Source: Aquimarina spinulae (GTDB taxonomy: Bacteria > Bacteroidota > Bacteroidia > Flavobacteriales > Flavobacteriaceae). Taken from it: a stretch of 64,000 nucleotides of DNA. The stretch spans positions 2,841,501 to 2,905,500 of the forward strand of contig NZ_CALSBP010000002.1 of assembly GCF_943373825.1 (NCBI RefSeq). The letters run 5' to 3'. The notes beneath the pieces were generated by a model that did not search any database, had not been told where the DNA came from, and was given only the letters and a program-made list of their open reading frames with translations. The translations under genes and the position numbers were made by a program. Shown piece by piece: positions 17,707 to 26,845 of this stretch. The stretch's first letter is position 1. Each line of letters begins with the position of its first letter.

Positions 17707-19263
17707 ATGAGTTTTTTTAAAACATTAAAAAATGATTTACCGGCAAGTATTGTCGTATTTTTTGTGGCATTACCGTTATGTTTAGGTATTGCCTTAGCCA
17801 GTGGAGCTCCCTTGTTCTCTGGATTGATTGCAGGAATCATTGGAGGTATTGTGGTAGGAGCCTTAAGTGGTTCTCAAATTGGAGTGAGTGGACCAGCTGC
17901 TGGATTAGCTGCTATTGTATTGACCTCGATCGGATCGTTAGGAGGTTTCGAAAACTTTCTGGTTGCCGTTGTTCTGGGAGGAGTTATTCAAATAGTATTG
18001 GGATTATTAAAAGCAGGAATAATAGGATATTATTTTCCTTCTTCTGTAATTAAAGGAATGCTTACAGGTATAGGAATTATTATTATCCTGAAACAAATCC
18101 CATATTTCTTTGGATATATTCCAGGAAAGGGAGAAGGTGCTTTTGAGCAGATTTTTAATTCTTTATTAGATTTAAGCATAGGGAGCACCCTTATTGCCTT
18201 GATAGGTTTGGGAATACTAATTCTTTGGAGTAATGTACTTACTAAAAAGGCAAAAATATTCCAATTAATACAAGGACCTTTAGTTGCTGTTGTTGTAGGA
18301 ATTGTATTTTACAAAATACTTGGTTCATCAGGAACTTTTGGGATTAACCCCAAAAGCTTGGTAAATGTGCCAATCCCATCAGATATATCTAGTTTCTTAG
18401 GGCAATTTAGTTTTCCTAATTTCGAAGTAATTACGCAAGGAGATGTGTGGTTAATCGCTTTTACTATTGCTCTGGTAGCAAGCTTAGAAACGTTACTTTG
18501 TGTAGAAGCTACAGATAAAATTGATCCCGAAAAAAGAGTTACTCCAACAAATAGAGAGTTATTGGCCCAAGGAACAGGAAATATCATTTCGGGACTTATA
18601 GGTGGGTTACCTATTACACAGGTAATTGTTCGTAGTTCTGCAAATATCCAATCTGGAGGTAAGTCAAAGTTTTCTGCAATTGTTCACGGGTTCTTTCTGT
18701 TAATTTCGGTAATTGCTATTCCAAAGCTACTTAACTTTATTCCTCTTTCTGTATTAGCAGCTATATTATTAATTGTAGGATATAAGCTGGCTAAACCTGC
18801 TACTTTTGCCACTATGTGGAAATCTGGTTGGAAACAATTCGTACCTTTTATTGTTACTGTTTTAGGTATAGTTTTTATCGATTTGTTATGGGGAATCGGA
18901 CTAGGATTGATGGTAGGAGTTGTAGTAATTTTGTTTAAGAGCTATCAAAACTCACATTTCTTACATATAGAAGATGAAAGTAATGGAAAACATAAGATAA
19001 AAATGACTCTTGCCGAAGAGGTGACATTTTTCAATAAAGGAGCCATTTTAAAAGAACTTGATAGTTTGCCAGAAGATACTTATCTTACCTTGGATGTTAG
19101 AAAAACACGTTTTCTGGATTATGATATCGTAGAAATTCTGGAAGATTTTTCTGAAAAAGCAAGAAACAAAAATATTGATATCAATCTGATTTCAGAAAGA
19201 GGAATCGTAGAAAACCCAGAGAGTTACATAAAGTTTTTTAAGCTTAGATCTAAAACTGCATAA
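17707..19263 (+). CDS. SulP-family inorganic anion transporter
   Basis: A 518-residue SulP/SLC26 permease with 10-12 hydrophobic helices. It starts with the family's ASIVVFFVALPLCLGIALASG and carries GLPITQVIVRSSANIQSGGK, typical of the transport domain. A C-terminal STAS domain (~430-518) follows. The family carries sulfate, bicarbonate or other anions. Because the next gene encodes a carbonic anhydrase and the one after a second SulP, bicarbonate (BicA-like) is the likeliest substrate. Inner membrane. Confidence 0.9.
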   Translation: MSFFKTLKNDLPASIVVFFVALPLCLGIALASGAPLFSGLIAGIIGGIVVGALSGSQIGVSGPAAGLAAIVLTSIGSLGGFENFLVAVVLGGVIQIVLGLLKAGIIGYYFPSSVIKGMLTGIGIIIILKQIPYFFGYIPGKGEGAFEQIFNSLLDLSIGSTLIALIGLGILILWSNVLTKKAKIFQLIQGPLVAVVVGIVFYKILGSSGTFGINPKSLVNVPIPSDISSFLGQFSFPNFEVITQGDVWLIAFTIALVASLETLLCVEATDKIDPEKRVTPTNRELLAQGTGNIISGLIGGLPITQVIVRSSANIQSGGKSKFSAIVHGFFLLISVIAIPKLLNFIPLSVLAAILLIVGYKLAKPATFATMWKSGWKQFVPFIVTVLGIVFIDLLWGIGLGLMVGVVVILFKSYQNSHFLHIEDESNGKHKIKMTLAEEVTFFNKGAILKELDSLPEDTYLTLDVRKTRFLDYDIVEILEDFSEKARNKNIDINLISERGIVENPESYIKFFKLRSKTA

Positions 19264-19366
19264 TTTTTTAAACAAAGAAATGAGCCATCTATAAACAGGT
19301 TTAAGTTAACTAAAATATGAGATGGTAAATTTTATCACACAATAGTAAATAATAAAAATATAATAC

Positions 19367-19999
19367 ATGAAAGCACATACTAAAGAAACACAGGCCGCAA
19401 TTACTCCGCAAACTGCATTACAGATGCTTAAAGAAGGAAATCAAAGGTTTCAGCATAAGCATATGGCAGATAGAAATCTTTTAGATCAGGTAAGTGATAC
19501 TAAAGGGGGACAATATCCTTTTGCTACGATCCTTAGTTGTATAGATTCAAGAGTTTCTTCAGAATTAATTTTTGATCAGGGAATAGGAGATATTTTCAGC
19601 GCTCGTGTGGCTGGTAATTTTGTTAATGAAGATATTCTGGGTAGTATGGAGTTTGCCTGTAAGCTTGCAGGAACAAAACTAGTTGTAGTATTAGGACATA
19701 CCGCATGTGGAGCCGTAAAGGGAGCATGTGATGATGCCAAACTAGGAAATCTTACTGCTTTATTAAGTAAAATTAAGCCTGCAGTTGCCGCGGTTTCAGA
19801 ACCAGCTGCTCCTGCTGAAAGAACTTCTAAAAATATTGATTTTGTTAATGAAGTAGCTGTAAAAAATGTAGAGATGACCATCGATAATATAAGAAGCCAA
19901 AGTGAAGTACTTCGTGAGATGGAAGCGAATAATGAAATTAAGATTATTGGCGGTATGTACAATATTAGTGACGGAAGTGTCAAGTTTTTTGAAGGATAG
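19367..19999 (+). CDS. beta-class carbonic anhydrase
   Basis: A 210-residue beta-carbonic anhydrase that interconverts CO2 and bicarbonate. The zinc ligands and catalytic dyad are visible: SCIDSR supplies Cys and the Asp-Arg pair, and GHTACG gives the His and second Cys. RVAGNFVN is also typical. There is no signal peptide, so it is cytoplasmic. It is flanked on both sides by SulP transporters in the same orientation, pointing to bicarbonate uptake or pH control. A strong terminator follows. Confidence 0.93.
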   Translation: MKAHTKETQAAITPQTALQMLKEGNQRFQHKHMADRNLLDQVSDTKGGQYPFATILSCIDSRVSSELIFDQGIGDIFSARVAGNFVNEDILGSMEFACKLAGTKLVVVLGHTACGAVKGACDDAKLGNLTALLSKIKPAVAAVSEPAAPAERTSKNIDFVNEVAVKNVEMTIDNIRSQSEVLREMEANNEIKIIGGMYNISDGSVKFFEG

Positions 20000-20022
20000 T
20001 ACTCCTAAAATTTTATTAAAAT

Positions 20023-20055
20023 AATACCGATGCTACTAAGTGTCGGTATTTTTTT
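20023..20055 (+). terminator. intrinsic terminator after carbonic anhydrase
   Basis: The stem AATACCGA / TCGGTATT with a 12-base loop is followed by a run of T. It lies 23 bases after the carbonic anhydrase stop. The second SulP gene therefore probably has its own promoter or depends on read-through. Confidence 0.8.
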
Positions 20056-20096
20056 AGTATTTTTTAGAAAGTTTTAACAAAAACCAGAATATATCG

Positions 20097-21986
20097 ATGA
20101 AAGGATTTTTCAGTAACTTGAAAGGAGATGCCTTTGGCGGATTAACCGCAGGTATTGTTGCATTACCTTTGGCTTTGGCCTTTGGAGTGTCATCAGGATT
20201 AGGGCCAACAGCTGGATTGTATGGTGCTATTTTTATTAGTTTTTTTGCAGCTTTTTTTGGTGGTACAAACACACAAATTTCAGGTCCGACTGCTCCAATG
20301 ACTGCGGTAAGTATGGTAGTTATCGCTGGAATTATTGCTGCCAATGATGGTAGTGTTGAAAAAGCCCTTCCGGCAATCTTAACAGTTTTTTTGTTGAGTG
20401 GATTGATGCAAATAGGATTAGGAGCTATTGGTTTAGGAAAATATATTAGATATATTCCATATCCTGTAGTCTCTGGATTTATGACAGCAATTGGTGTCAT
20501 CATTCTGCTTACTCAGATATTACCATCATTTGGATATTATCCTAAAGAAGATGCAGAATTTGTAACTCAATTCAAACCAGAGGCAGAAGAAGTAATCCTC
20601 GAAAATATTCTTAAAGAAGAAGCTGCAGAAGATATTTTGGTACTCGAAGACTTTAAAGAAACCATCTCAAGAGCAGAAAAAATTACGCAGAATGATATTC
20701 TACAAGAATCTCAAACCCTGGCAGCAAAAGAAGCTTCAGGTGCTTTAGGAGCTATTAAAGTTCTTCCAAGAGTTATGAGAAACATCAATTGGTTAGAGCT
20801 ATTGCTGGCTATTGGTACTATTATTATTATCTACGGTTTTAAACGTATTACCAAAGCAGTACCAAGCACTCTGGTTTCACTGGTAGTGATGTCTGGTATT
20901 GCTTATGGTTTTGGATTAGACTATAGACCGATAGAAGAAATTCCAAGCGGATTACCTATTCCTAAATGGGAAATATTTACCGGATTTAGTCTTGCTAGTA
21001 TTACTCCCTATATTTTTACAGCACTTACATTGGCGCTATTAGGAGCGATAGATTCGTTATTGACTAGTGTAGTGGCAGATAATATGACCAAAACCAAACA
21101 TAAACCTAATAAAGAATTAATAGGACAAGGAATAGGAAACAGTATTGCAGCATTGTTTGGAGGTATTCCTGGTGCTGGTGCCACTATTAGAACAGTGGTA
21201 AATATTAATTCTGGAGGTAAAACTAAATTGTCAGGAATGATTGCCGGGTTAGTATTGTTTATTGTGATGATGGGACTTGCCCCGGTAGCTTCAAAAATAC
21301 CCGCAGCAGTACTTGCAGGAATATTGATTACTGTAGGGATTGGTGTAATGGATTATAAAGGATTAAAAGCAATACCAAGTTTACCAAGAGATATCAAAGT
21401 AGGACCGATTAAACTAAGTTCTGAAGTATTGGTTATGTTAATCGTGTTGGTACTATCTACCTTCTGGAATCTGGTTTATGCAGTTGGAATCGGATTGGTG
21501 ATAGCATCGCTTATGTTTATGAAAAAAATTGGAGATCTTACCGCAGAGCGTTCTGATGTAAAACCACTTAAAGAAGAAGAAGCGTGGAAAGATGAAAAAG
21601 GCTTCCCTGTTAAATTAAAAGAGGAAGTTTTTATCAAACACCTTAAGGGACCATTATTCTTTGGTTCTACGAGTGATTTTCAGCAATTGGCCGCTCAGAT
21701 CCCTGACACCTCTTCTGTTGTAATTATGCGTTTAGATCGTATGCAATATATGGATCAATCTGGTCTATATGCAATGGAAGAAATGATTATGGATTTACAG
21801 CAAAAGGACATCAAAGTTCTTTTTGTAGGATTACTGAGTCAACCAAGATATATGATGGAACGAATTGATATCATTCCAGATTTGGTTCCTTCAACCTGCA
21901 TATTTGAAGATTTTGATTCCTGTATCGCCTATTTAGGAAATATCGTAGAAGATACAGTATCGAGCATTTCATTTGATGAAGATTAA
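20097..21986 (+). CDS. SulP-family anion transporter with an extra cytoplasmic insert
   Basis: A 629-residue SulP permease, about 110 residues longer than the upstream copy. The start GDAFGGLTAGIVALPLALAF and the core GGIPGAGATIRTVVNINSGG are standard. Between helices an unusual acidic/helical insert of ~85 residues (about 147-230, rich in E, K and A) separates two halves of the permease. A C-terminal STAS domain (~520-629) contains MDQSGLYAMEEMI. In context it is a likely bicarbonate transporter. It ends convergently with cvpA at a bidirectional terminator. Confidence 0.9.
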   Translation: MKGFFSNLKGDAFGGLTAGIVALPLALAFGVSSGLGPTAGLYGAIFISFFAAFFGGTNTQISGPTAPMTAVSMVVIAGIIAANDGSVEKALPAILTVFLLSGLMQIGLGAIGLGKYIRYIPYPVVSGFMTAIGVIILLTQILPSFGYYPKEDAEFVTQFKPEAEEVILENILKEEAAEDILVLEDFKETISRAEKITQNDILQESQTLAAKEASGALGAIKVLPRVMRNINWLELLLAIGTIIIIYGFKRITKAVPSTLVSLVVMSGIAYGFGLDYRPIEEIPSGLPIPKWEIFTGFSLASITPYIFTALTLALLGAIDSLLTSVVADNMTKTKHKPNKELIGQGIGNSIAALFGGIPGAGATIRTVVNINSGGKTKLSGMIAGLVLFIVMMGLAPVASKIPAAVLAGILITVGIGVMDYKGLKAIPSLPRDIKVGPIKLSSEVLVMLIVLVLSTFWNLVYAVGIGLVIASLMFMKKIGDLTAERSDVKPLKEEEAWKDEKGFPVKLKEEVFIKHLKGPLFFGSTSDFQQLAAQIPDTSSVVIMRLDRMQYMDQSGLYAMEEMIMDLQQKDIKVLFVGLLSQPRYMMERIDIIPDLVPSTCIFEDFDSCIAYLGNIVEDTVSSISFDED

Positions 21987-22000
21987 AAACATTAAGACAT

Positions 22001-22040
22001 AGTACAGGAAGATCCAGCTTTTTTTGGATCTTCTTGTACT
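22001..22040. terminator. bidirectional terminator between SulP and cvpA
   Basis: A 16-base stem with one mismatch (AGTACAGGAAGATCCA against TGGATCTTCTTGTACT) lies between two convergent stop codons. The T-rich loop and flanks suit termination from both sides. Confidence 0.75.
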
Positions 22041-22041
22041 A

Positions 22042-22548
22042 TTAAACCTCTTGTTCTTTCTTGTCAGCATTTTTCAGGATATTAGGTAATATCATTGGCG
22101 CCAATTTGCGAACAGGAGTGTATAATACAGAAGAATTAAGCGTTTCTTCTTCGATGATTGTAATATTTCTATTTAAGGCATCGACAAAAATAATAATAAC
22201 ACTAGCTATAAATGCCATTTTAAGCACTCCAAAAGCACCGCCTAAGAGCTTATTTAAAATACCTAATGCAGCATAATCTGCTATTTTGGTAAGAATCTTA
22301 CCAGCCAAAGAAACAAGAATAACTACTACAATAAAAGTTATAGCAAAAGCTACTAATTTCATAGCTCCTTCTTGCCAATTTACATATTGTTGAAAATATC
22401 CTCCAACAATATGGGAGAAGTGAACAGCAATATAGATACCCACTATAAGAGCAACAAGAGATGCTAATGAGGAAAACAATCCTTTACTAAATCCTTTTAT
22501 TAAACCCCATAACAAAAGAATTCCTAAAATAATATCGATGTAATTCAT
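22042..22548 (-). CDS. cvpA: CvpA family membrane protein
   Basis: A ~168-residue inner-membrane protein with four helices. The family start MNYIDIILGILLLWGLIKGF is followed by GLFSSLASLVALIVGI. In other bacteria CvpA is linked to colicin V production and envelope or bile stress; the molecular function is unknown. Start chosen at MNYIDI rather than an ATG 18 codons earlier because family members begin there. No immediate operon partner. Confidence 0.85.
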   Translation of the reverse strand: MNYIDIILGILLLWGLIKGFSKGLFSSLASLVALIVGIYIAVHFSHIVGGYFQQYVNWQEGAMKLVAFAITFIVVVILVSLAGKILTKIADYAALGILNKLLGGAFGVLKMAFIASVIIIFVDALNRNITIIEEETLNSSVLYTPVRKLAPMILPNILKNADKKEQEV

Positions 22549-22696
22549 TAATAAATGATTATTGAATCTCAAATATAATTCTTTCTGTGTATAAGTGCAC
22601 ATTCAATTTTGCTTTGTAAGATCTACTCCTACCAGAATTTGTTTTGATAAATGATATTCTTAAAAAGATGATATTTAAATTTTTTATATATTTAGC

Positions 22697-22714
22697 ATAT
22701 TATATATATAATAT
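22697..22714. promoter_or_regulatory. 18-bp AT-only palindrome upstream of the toxin-antitoxin pair
   Basis: ATATTATATATATAATAT is a perfect palindrome ending 5 bases before the antitoxin ATG. Ribbon-helix-helix antitoxins usually repress their own operon by binding short palindromes at this position. An all-AT palindrome can also arise by chance in such AT-rich DNA. Confidence 0.5.
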
Positions 22715-22719
22715 ATACA

Positions 22720-22962
22720 ATGAGAAAAATAATTGATATTGATGAGCAAATAATCCCTAAACTTAAGATTATAGCAGCAATAGAGGGATCTAGCGTAAAA
22801 AAAATTATGGAAAAGGCCATCATCCATTATATAGAACAAAAACAAAAGGAACAAATGGATTCACTGTCTCTGGATCAAAAGGAAGACTTGGGATTATTGC
22901 TTTTAATGCAAAAGGCAAATGCAGAATCTACAGTAAGTGAAGAAGAATTATTTAATTCCTAG
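22720..22962 (+). CDS. ribbon-helix-helix type antitoxin
   Basis: An 80-residue protein. Residues 1-45 look like a short RHH/CopG-type DNA-binding strand-helix-helix (RKIIDIDEQIIPKLKII, then GSSVKKIMEKAI). An acidic C-terminal tail (~55-80, SLDQKEDLGLL ... SEEELFNS) fits toxin neutralisation. It precedes the RelE/ParE-like toxin by 5 bases, the normal antitoxin-first order. An AT palindrome sits directly before its start. Confidence 0.75.
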   Translation: MRKIIDIDEQIIPKLKIIAAIEGSSVKKIMEKAIIHYIEQKQKEQMDSLSLDQKEDLGLLLLMQKANAESTVSEEELFNS

Positions 22963-22967
22963 CAGAT

Positions 22968-23243
22968 ATGGTACTAAAAACCTCTTCACAATTTGCAAAA
23001 GATTTTAAAAGCGTTAAAGATGTTTCGTTACGACATAAGGTGAAACATGTTCTGGAATCATTAAAAACTGCCAAAAGGGTAAATGATGTACCTCATTTCA
23101 AAAAAATAAATGGTAATGATAAGGCATACAAGATGGGTATAGGGTTTTACTATTTGGTAGGAATTATAACATCAGAACAGGAAATAATATTGATGCGATT
23201 ATTACATCGGGATGAGGTTCTGCAAGTCATTAAAAACACTTAA
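22968..23243 (+). CDS. RelE/ParE-family toxin
   Basis: A 91-residue basic protein with the RelE/ParE fold pattern. SSQFAKDFKSVKD forms the first helix, then a helical hairpin, the strands YKMGIGFYYLVGIIT, and a final IILMRLLHRDEVLQVI. RelE-type members cleave ribosome-bound mRNA and ParE-type members poison gyrase; the sequence does not settle which. Its stop codon overlaps the stop of the convergent TonB receptor gene by a few bases, so read-through in either direction would give antisense RNA. Confidence 0.78.
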   Translation: MVLKTSSQFAKDFKSVKDVSLRHKVKHVLESLKTAKRVNDVPHFKKINGNDKAYKMGIGFYYLVGIITSEQEIILMRLLHRDEVLQVIKNT

Positions 23244-25807
23244 AAATAGATTCTTAAAACTACATTAGGAGTAATTCCTAAGGATTCTTGCTGCAATCTA
23301 TCTAATTCTATTTCTCCGGTAGTTGCATTATCATCTACCCTATAACTTATAGAGATAGGCACTTGTCTATTATATACATTTTGTATTGAAACTCCTATTT
23401 GCCCTCTCCAGTTACTAGTTTTGTTGAAATCAAATCGATAAATGGCAGAGATGTCTAACCTATGATATTCTGGTAAACGCTTTGCATTGGCAGCTCCATA
23501 TTCAATCTCATCGTTTACAAGATCAGCATTGGTAAAAGGAGTTCCAGATCGCCATAACCAACCCAAAGAAAATTCCCAATCATTGATTTCATATGTATTA
23601 GAAATTCTAAAATTATGAGTGATGTCGTTATTCCCAGAAAAAGAGATTTCCTGTATTTCAGGAAAAGTATATTTGATATCGTTAAAAGTATATCCTATCC
23701 AGGTTCGAAAATTTTCGAACTTCTTTTTTAGTAATACATCGATTCCATAAATTATACTTTCTCCTGTAGATAAATCACTATTAATAGTATTAAATCCGTT
23801 GGTGACCGATGTTAGACCATCAATATTTTTATAATAACCATCAACCTCAAAATTCCAACCTTTTTTAGAAAATAATAGCCCTGTAGAAAACTGAGTACTT
23901 TTTAATACAGGAACTTCTTGATTGGCATGTATCCATAAATTATTTTCCAGGCGAAGCTGGGTGTCTTCAAACTCGATTAATTGACTTATTGGTTGATATC
24001 TAAGTTCTCCCGTTGCTTTTATTCTTAAAAGATTAGTAATAGGATACTCAATATTTACTCTGGGCTCAATATAGAATTGATCGATTATTGAATAATGGGA
24101 TGTTCTTATTCCAAGATTGATAAAACTCTTGTTTTTTGGTAAAAACTTATAGCTTGCATATATAGTATTTGCATTGTTTTTTACTCTGTCTGACTCGTTT
24201 ATCGGTGTTTCAAATTCAGCTTCTCTTGTGATTGCATAAGACACTTCACTATTAGAAAATTGGTATCCCAGCATGAGTGAGTTTTTGGTGTTAAGATCAT
24301 ATGTGATATTAAAATCTAATCCAACATCTTCTACGGTATTCTTTCTAACCGATTGTCTTTCTATTTGTAATTCTTGCCTTTCGGTAAACAAGTAATCAGA
24401 ATCATACTTAGAATAATATGCTTTTAAACTATGATGAAAATGCACTAGTTTAGTACCTTCCCAGGAAAGACTAGCTCCTTTATTTTGAATTTCAAGATCA
24501 TCGGTAATCAAATCTTCTTCATCGTTAATTTCGAAAGCAAGATCATTGTTGGTATAAATGGTACTCGCTAGAATTTTGTCATTTTCTGAAGCGTCAATAA
24601 TTAGTTTGGCACTGGCATCATAAAAGAAAAAATTATTTTCGGCAATTGCTTCTTCCCGTTCTTCTTCATCGTCATCCTCTTCTTCACCTGTAACAGGTGT
24701 TTGATTGGGGTTCTCAACTATTTTTGTATTCTGAAATACTTTTTCAGAAAGCGCATTATAGGTTGGAGTTTCAAAAATATCGGTATAAGATCGTCTAGCA
24801 GAAAGTACCAAACCTACAGGTTTTGCCACAGGAACTTTCATAAAAACATCTGCATGAGTACCATTGACTCCTGCACCACCATTAAATTTTTTCGGCACTT
24901 TTTTATCACTAGAAATATCAATAACGCCCGATACTCTATCACCATATTTTGGATCTGCACCTCCTTTAAAGATTTTGGCACTTTTAACTACATTAGGATT
25001 AAAAGCAGAAAACATTCCGAAGAAATGACCAGTGTTATACATTTTTATATCATCCCAAAGTACCAGATTCTGATCTGGTGACCCTCCTCGAATTTGTATT
25101 CCTGTTGCGGTTTCGTCGGGACTGTTTATTCCGGGAATAAGTTGGATACTTTGAAAAATATCAGGTTCGCTTTGACCAGGAAGAATGCCAATTTCTTCAT
25201 TCGAAATTCTAAATGAGCCGTCAATGTTTTTGTCAATTCCGGTAGTAATGTATTCTACAATAAGCACTTCTGCCAAAGAGGTACTTTGGATAAAAAGTGG
25301 AATTCTGGGACAACTTGAAGCTTTAAAAGAAGAAGCTTTCATCACTTTGTCTTTATAACCAACATACTGTATGGTGATCGATGCGTTCTGGTCGATAGTT
25401 CCTAACTGAAAAAAACCATCATCATTAGCAATTGTACCTGTTTTTGTACTTTCAATACTTATAGAGGCATAGGAGAGAGGTTCGTTGGTAGTTTCGTCGA
25501 AGAGATATCCACAAACTTCAACTTTATTGCCGGGAGAACTAACAACCACCTGCCTATCTGATATTTTTTTAAAATTAAGATGAGTTAGTGTTTTTAAAGT
25601 AGTCAAAACCTCGTCCAGCGGAGTATTGTTAATAGCCAATGTAATGATCTTGTTTTTTACGGTTTCATTACTGAATGAAAAAATGAGATCATACGATTCT
25701 GATAACTCGTTAAGTACCTGTTGTAAAGGTGCCTCATTGTAGTTTTTGGTGATTTGTGCTTGTAAAGAACAGGTGCATAAAAGTAAGAGTAGCAGAGTTT
25801 TTTTCAT
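23240..25807 (-). CDS. TonB-dependent receptor with STN and carboxypeptidase-regulatory domains
   Basis: An 855-residue outer-membrane receptor. Signal peptide 1-17 (cut before QITKNY). An STN signalling domain (~20-75, contains LQQVLNELSESYDLIF) is followed by a CarboxypepD_reg-like beta domain (~93-170). The plug (~185-320) has GIQIRGGSPDQNLVLWDD, and a 22-strand-type barrel ends in NVVLRIYF. An acidic loop (EEEDDDEEEREE, ~375-390) is notable. With the upstream FecR and sigma factor it forms a cell-surface signalling unit in which substrate binding activates the sigma factor. The substrate (siderophore, glycan or peptide) is unknown. Confidence 0.9.
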   Translation of the reverse strand: MKKTLLLLLLCTCSLQAQITKNYNEAPLQQVLNELSESYDLIFSFSNETVKNKIITLAINNTPLDEVLTTLKTLTHLNFKKISDRQVVVSSPGNKVEVCGYLFDETTNEPLSYASISIESTKTGTIANDDGFFQLGTIDQNASITIQYVGYKDKVMKASSFKASSCPRIPLFIQSTSLAEVLIVEYITTGIDKNIDGSFRISNEEIGILPGQSEPDIFQSIQLIPGINSPDETATGIQIRGGSPDQNLVLWDDIKMYNTGHFFGMFSAFNPNVVKSAKIFKGGADPKYGDRVSGVIDISSDKKVPKKFNGGAGVNGTHADVFMKVPVAKPVGLVLSARRSYTDIFETPTYNALSEKVFQNTKIVENPNQTPVTGEEEDDDEEEREEAIAENNFFFYDASAKLIIDASENDKILASTIYTNNDLAFEINDEEDLITDDLEIQNKGASLSWEGTKLVHFHHSLKAYYSKYDSDYLFTERQELQIERQSVRKNTVEDVGLDFNITYDLNTKNSLMLGYQFSNSEVSYAITREAEFETPINESDRVKNNANTIYASYKFLPKNKSFINLGIRTSHYSIIDQFYIEPRVNIEYPITNLLRIKATGELRYQPISQLIEFEDTQLRLENNLWIHANQEVPVLKSTQFSTGLLFSKKGWNFEVDGYYKNIDGLTSVTNGFNTINSDLSTGESIIYGIDVLLKKKFENFRTWIGYTFNDIKYTFPEIQEISFSGNNDITHNFRISNTYEINDWEFSLGWLWRSGTPFTNADLVNDEIEYGAANAKRLPEYHRLDISAIYRFDFNKTSNWRGQIGVSIQNVYNRQVPISISYRVDDNATTGEIELDRLQQESLGITPNVVLRIYF

Positions 25808-25885
25808 TGTATAGTTGGGTTTTAGAGAATTCTAAAACGTTAAGATTCTTAAATAATTAATGTGCGAATTGATTAATTTCTGAAA

Positions 25886-26788
25886 CTAGGGTGCCGATAG
25901 TAAAACAGTAGTTCCGTTAACTACATATTCTATCCCCATAGGAACTAGTACTGATTCTAGGGCAATACTTAGATCATTATAATTAAACCCACCTGTAAAC
26001 AACTGATTCTGATTAATTTTATCACGGCTAAAAGTTATATCATATTGTCTCTCTAATTCATCCAATACATGTATTAATGGAACACTATTAAAAATGCTCT
26101 CTCCTTTTTTCCACAAGGGTTCCTGATTTGTTACGGTTTCATCTATAAGTTTTTTGTTTTTTAACGAAACACCATTTCCTTTTTGTAATACCTTTTGTTG
26201 GTTATCTTGTGTCGACACTCGAACTTTTCCTTCATAGCAAGCTACACTAAATTCGGTAGTTCTACTCTTTACATTAAACTGAGTTCCTAAAACTTCGATT
26301 TTCCCTAATTTGGTGGCCACTGTAAAATTAGTACCAGAAGCTACTTTAAAATACGCTTCTCCGTCTAATGTGATTTTTCGATTTTGAGACCAGAAAAAGC
26401 GTCGATGAGTAAGCGTTGATGCAGCATTAAGATCAACAGAGCTTCCATCGGGTAAAACAACAGCCAATTGTTGTGCGGGATCTGCTGTATAACTCACCGT
26501 ATTAAAGAAAAGCCCAATAATTAATACTATAGAGGCTGCTGCTGTAAAAGTATATACGATTGGCTTTAGGTTAATCACCTTTGCCTTTTTGGGCCGATAA
26601 ATTTTGCCTAAAGTTTTTGCTAATGAGGGTTGTAGATCAAAAGAAGGGGCTTTAAAATAGGTTAGCCCTTCTACGATTTTTTTATAATCGTCATATTCGG
26701 GAAGCTTTTTTAACTCTTCCAATTCTTCGGGGCTAAGATCGTTATTTAACCACTTTGCCAGATATGTATTTTCCTTTTCGTCGAGCAT
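25886..26788 (-). CDS. FecR family anti-sigma factor
   Basis: A 300-residue anti-sigma regulator. The N-terminal cytoplasmic part (~1-75; LAKWLNNDLSPEELEEL) binds sigma. One membrane helix lies at ~78-96, then the periplasmic FecR domain (~105-205, with LPDGSSVDLNAASTL and VLGTQFNV), and a C-terminal DUF4974-type domain (~225-300) that would contact the receptor's STN domain. It lies between the sigma factor and receptor genes on the same strand, the standard FecI-FecR-receptor order. Confidence 0.9.
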   Translation of the reverse strand: MLDEKENTYLAKWLNNDLSPEELEELKKLPEYDDYKKIVEGLTYFKAPSFDLQPSLAKTLGKIYRPKKAKVINLKPIVYTFTAAASIVLIIGLFFNTVSYTADPAQQLAVVLPDGSSVDLNAASTLTHRRFFWSQNRKITLDGEAYFKVASGTNFTVATKLGKIEVLGTQFNVKSRTTEFSVACYEGKVRVSTQDNQQKVLQKGNGVSLKNKKLIDETVTNQEPLWKKGESIFNSVPLIHVLDELERQYDITFSRDKINQNQLFTGGFNYNDLSIALESVLVPMGIEYVVNGTTVLLSAP

Positions 26789-26845
26789 AATTTCTACCTT
26801 GTATCAGGAGAATAACAGCTAAGGTGTAAAATACCCTACCGTCTT

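Noticed and set aside
19576..20503. Long antisense frames over the carbonic anhydrase gene and the second SulP gene
   Set aside because: They lie on the opposite strand of strongly supported genes, show no motif, and follow from the codon use of those genes.
24701..25081. 126-codon plus-strand frame inside the TonB receptor gene
   Set aside because: Shadow of the receptor gene; no family features and no start signal.
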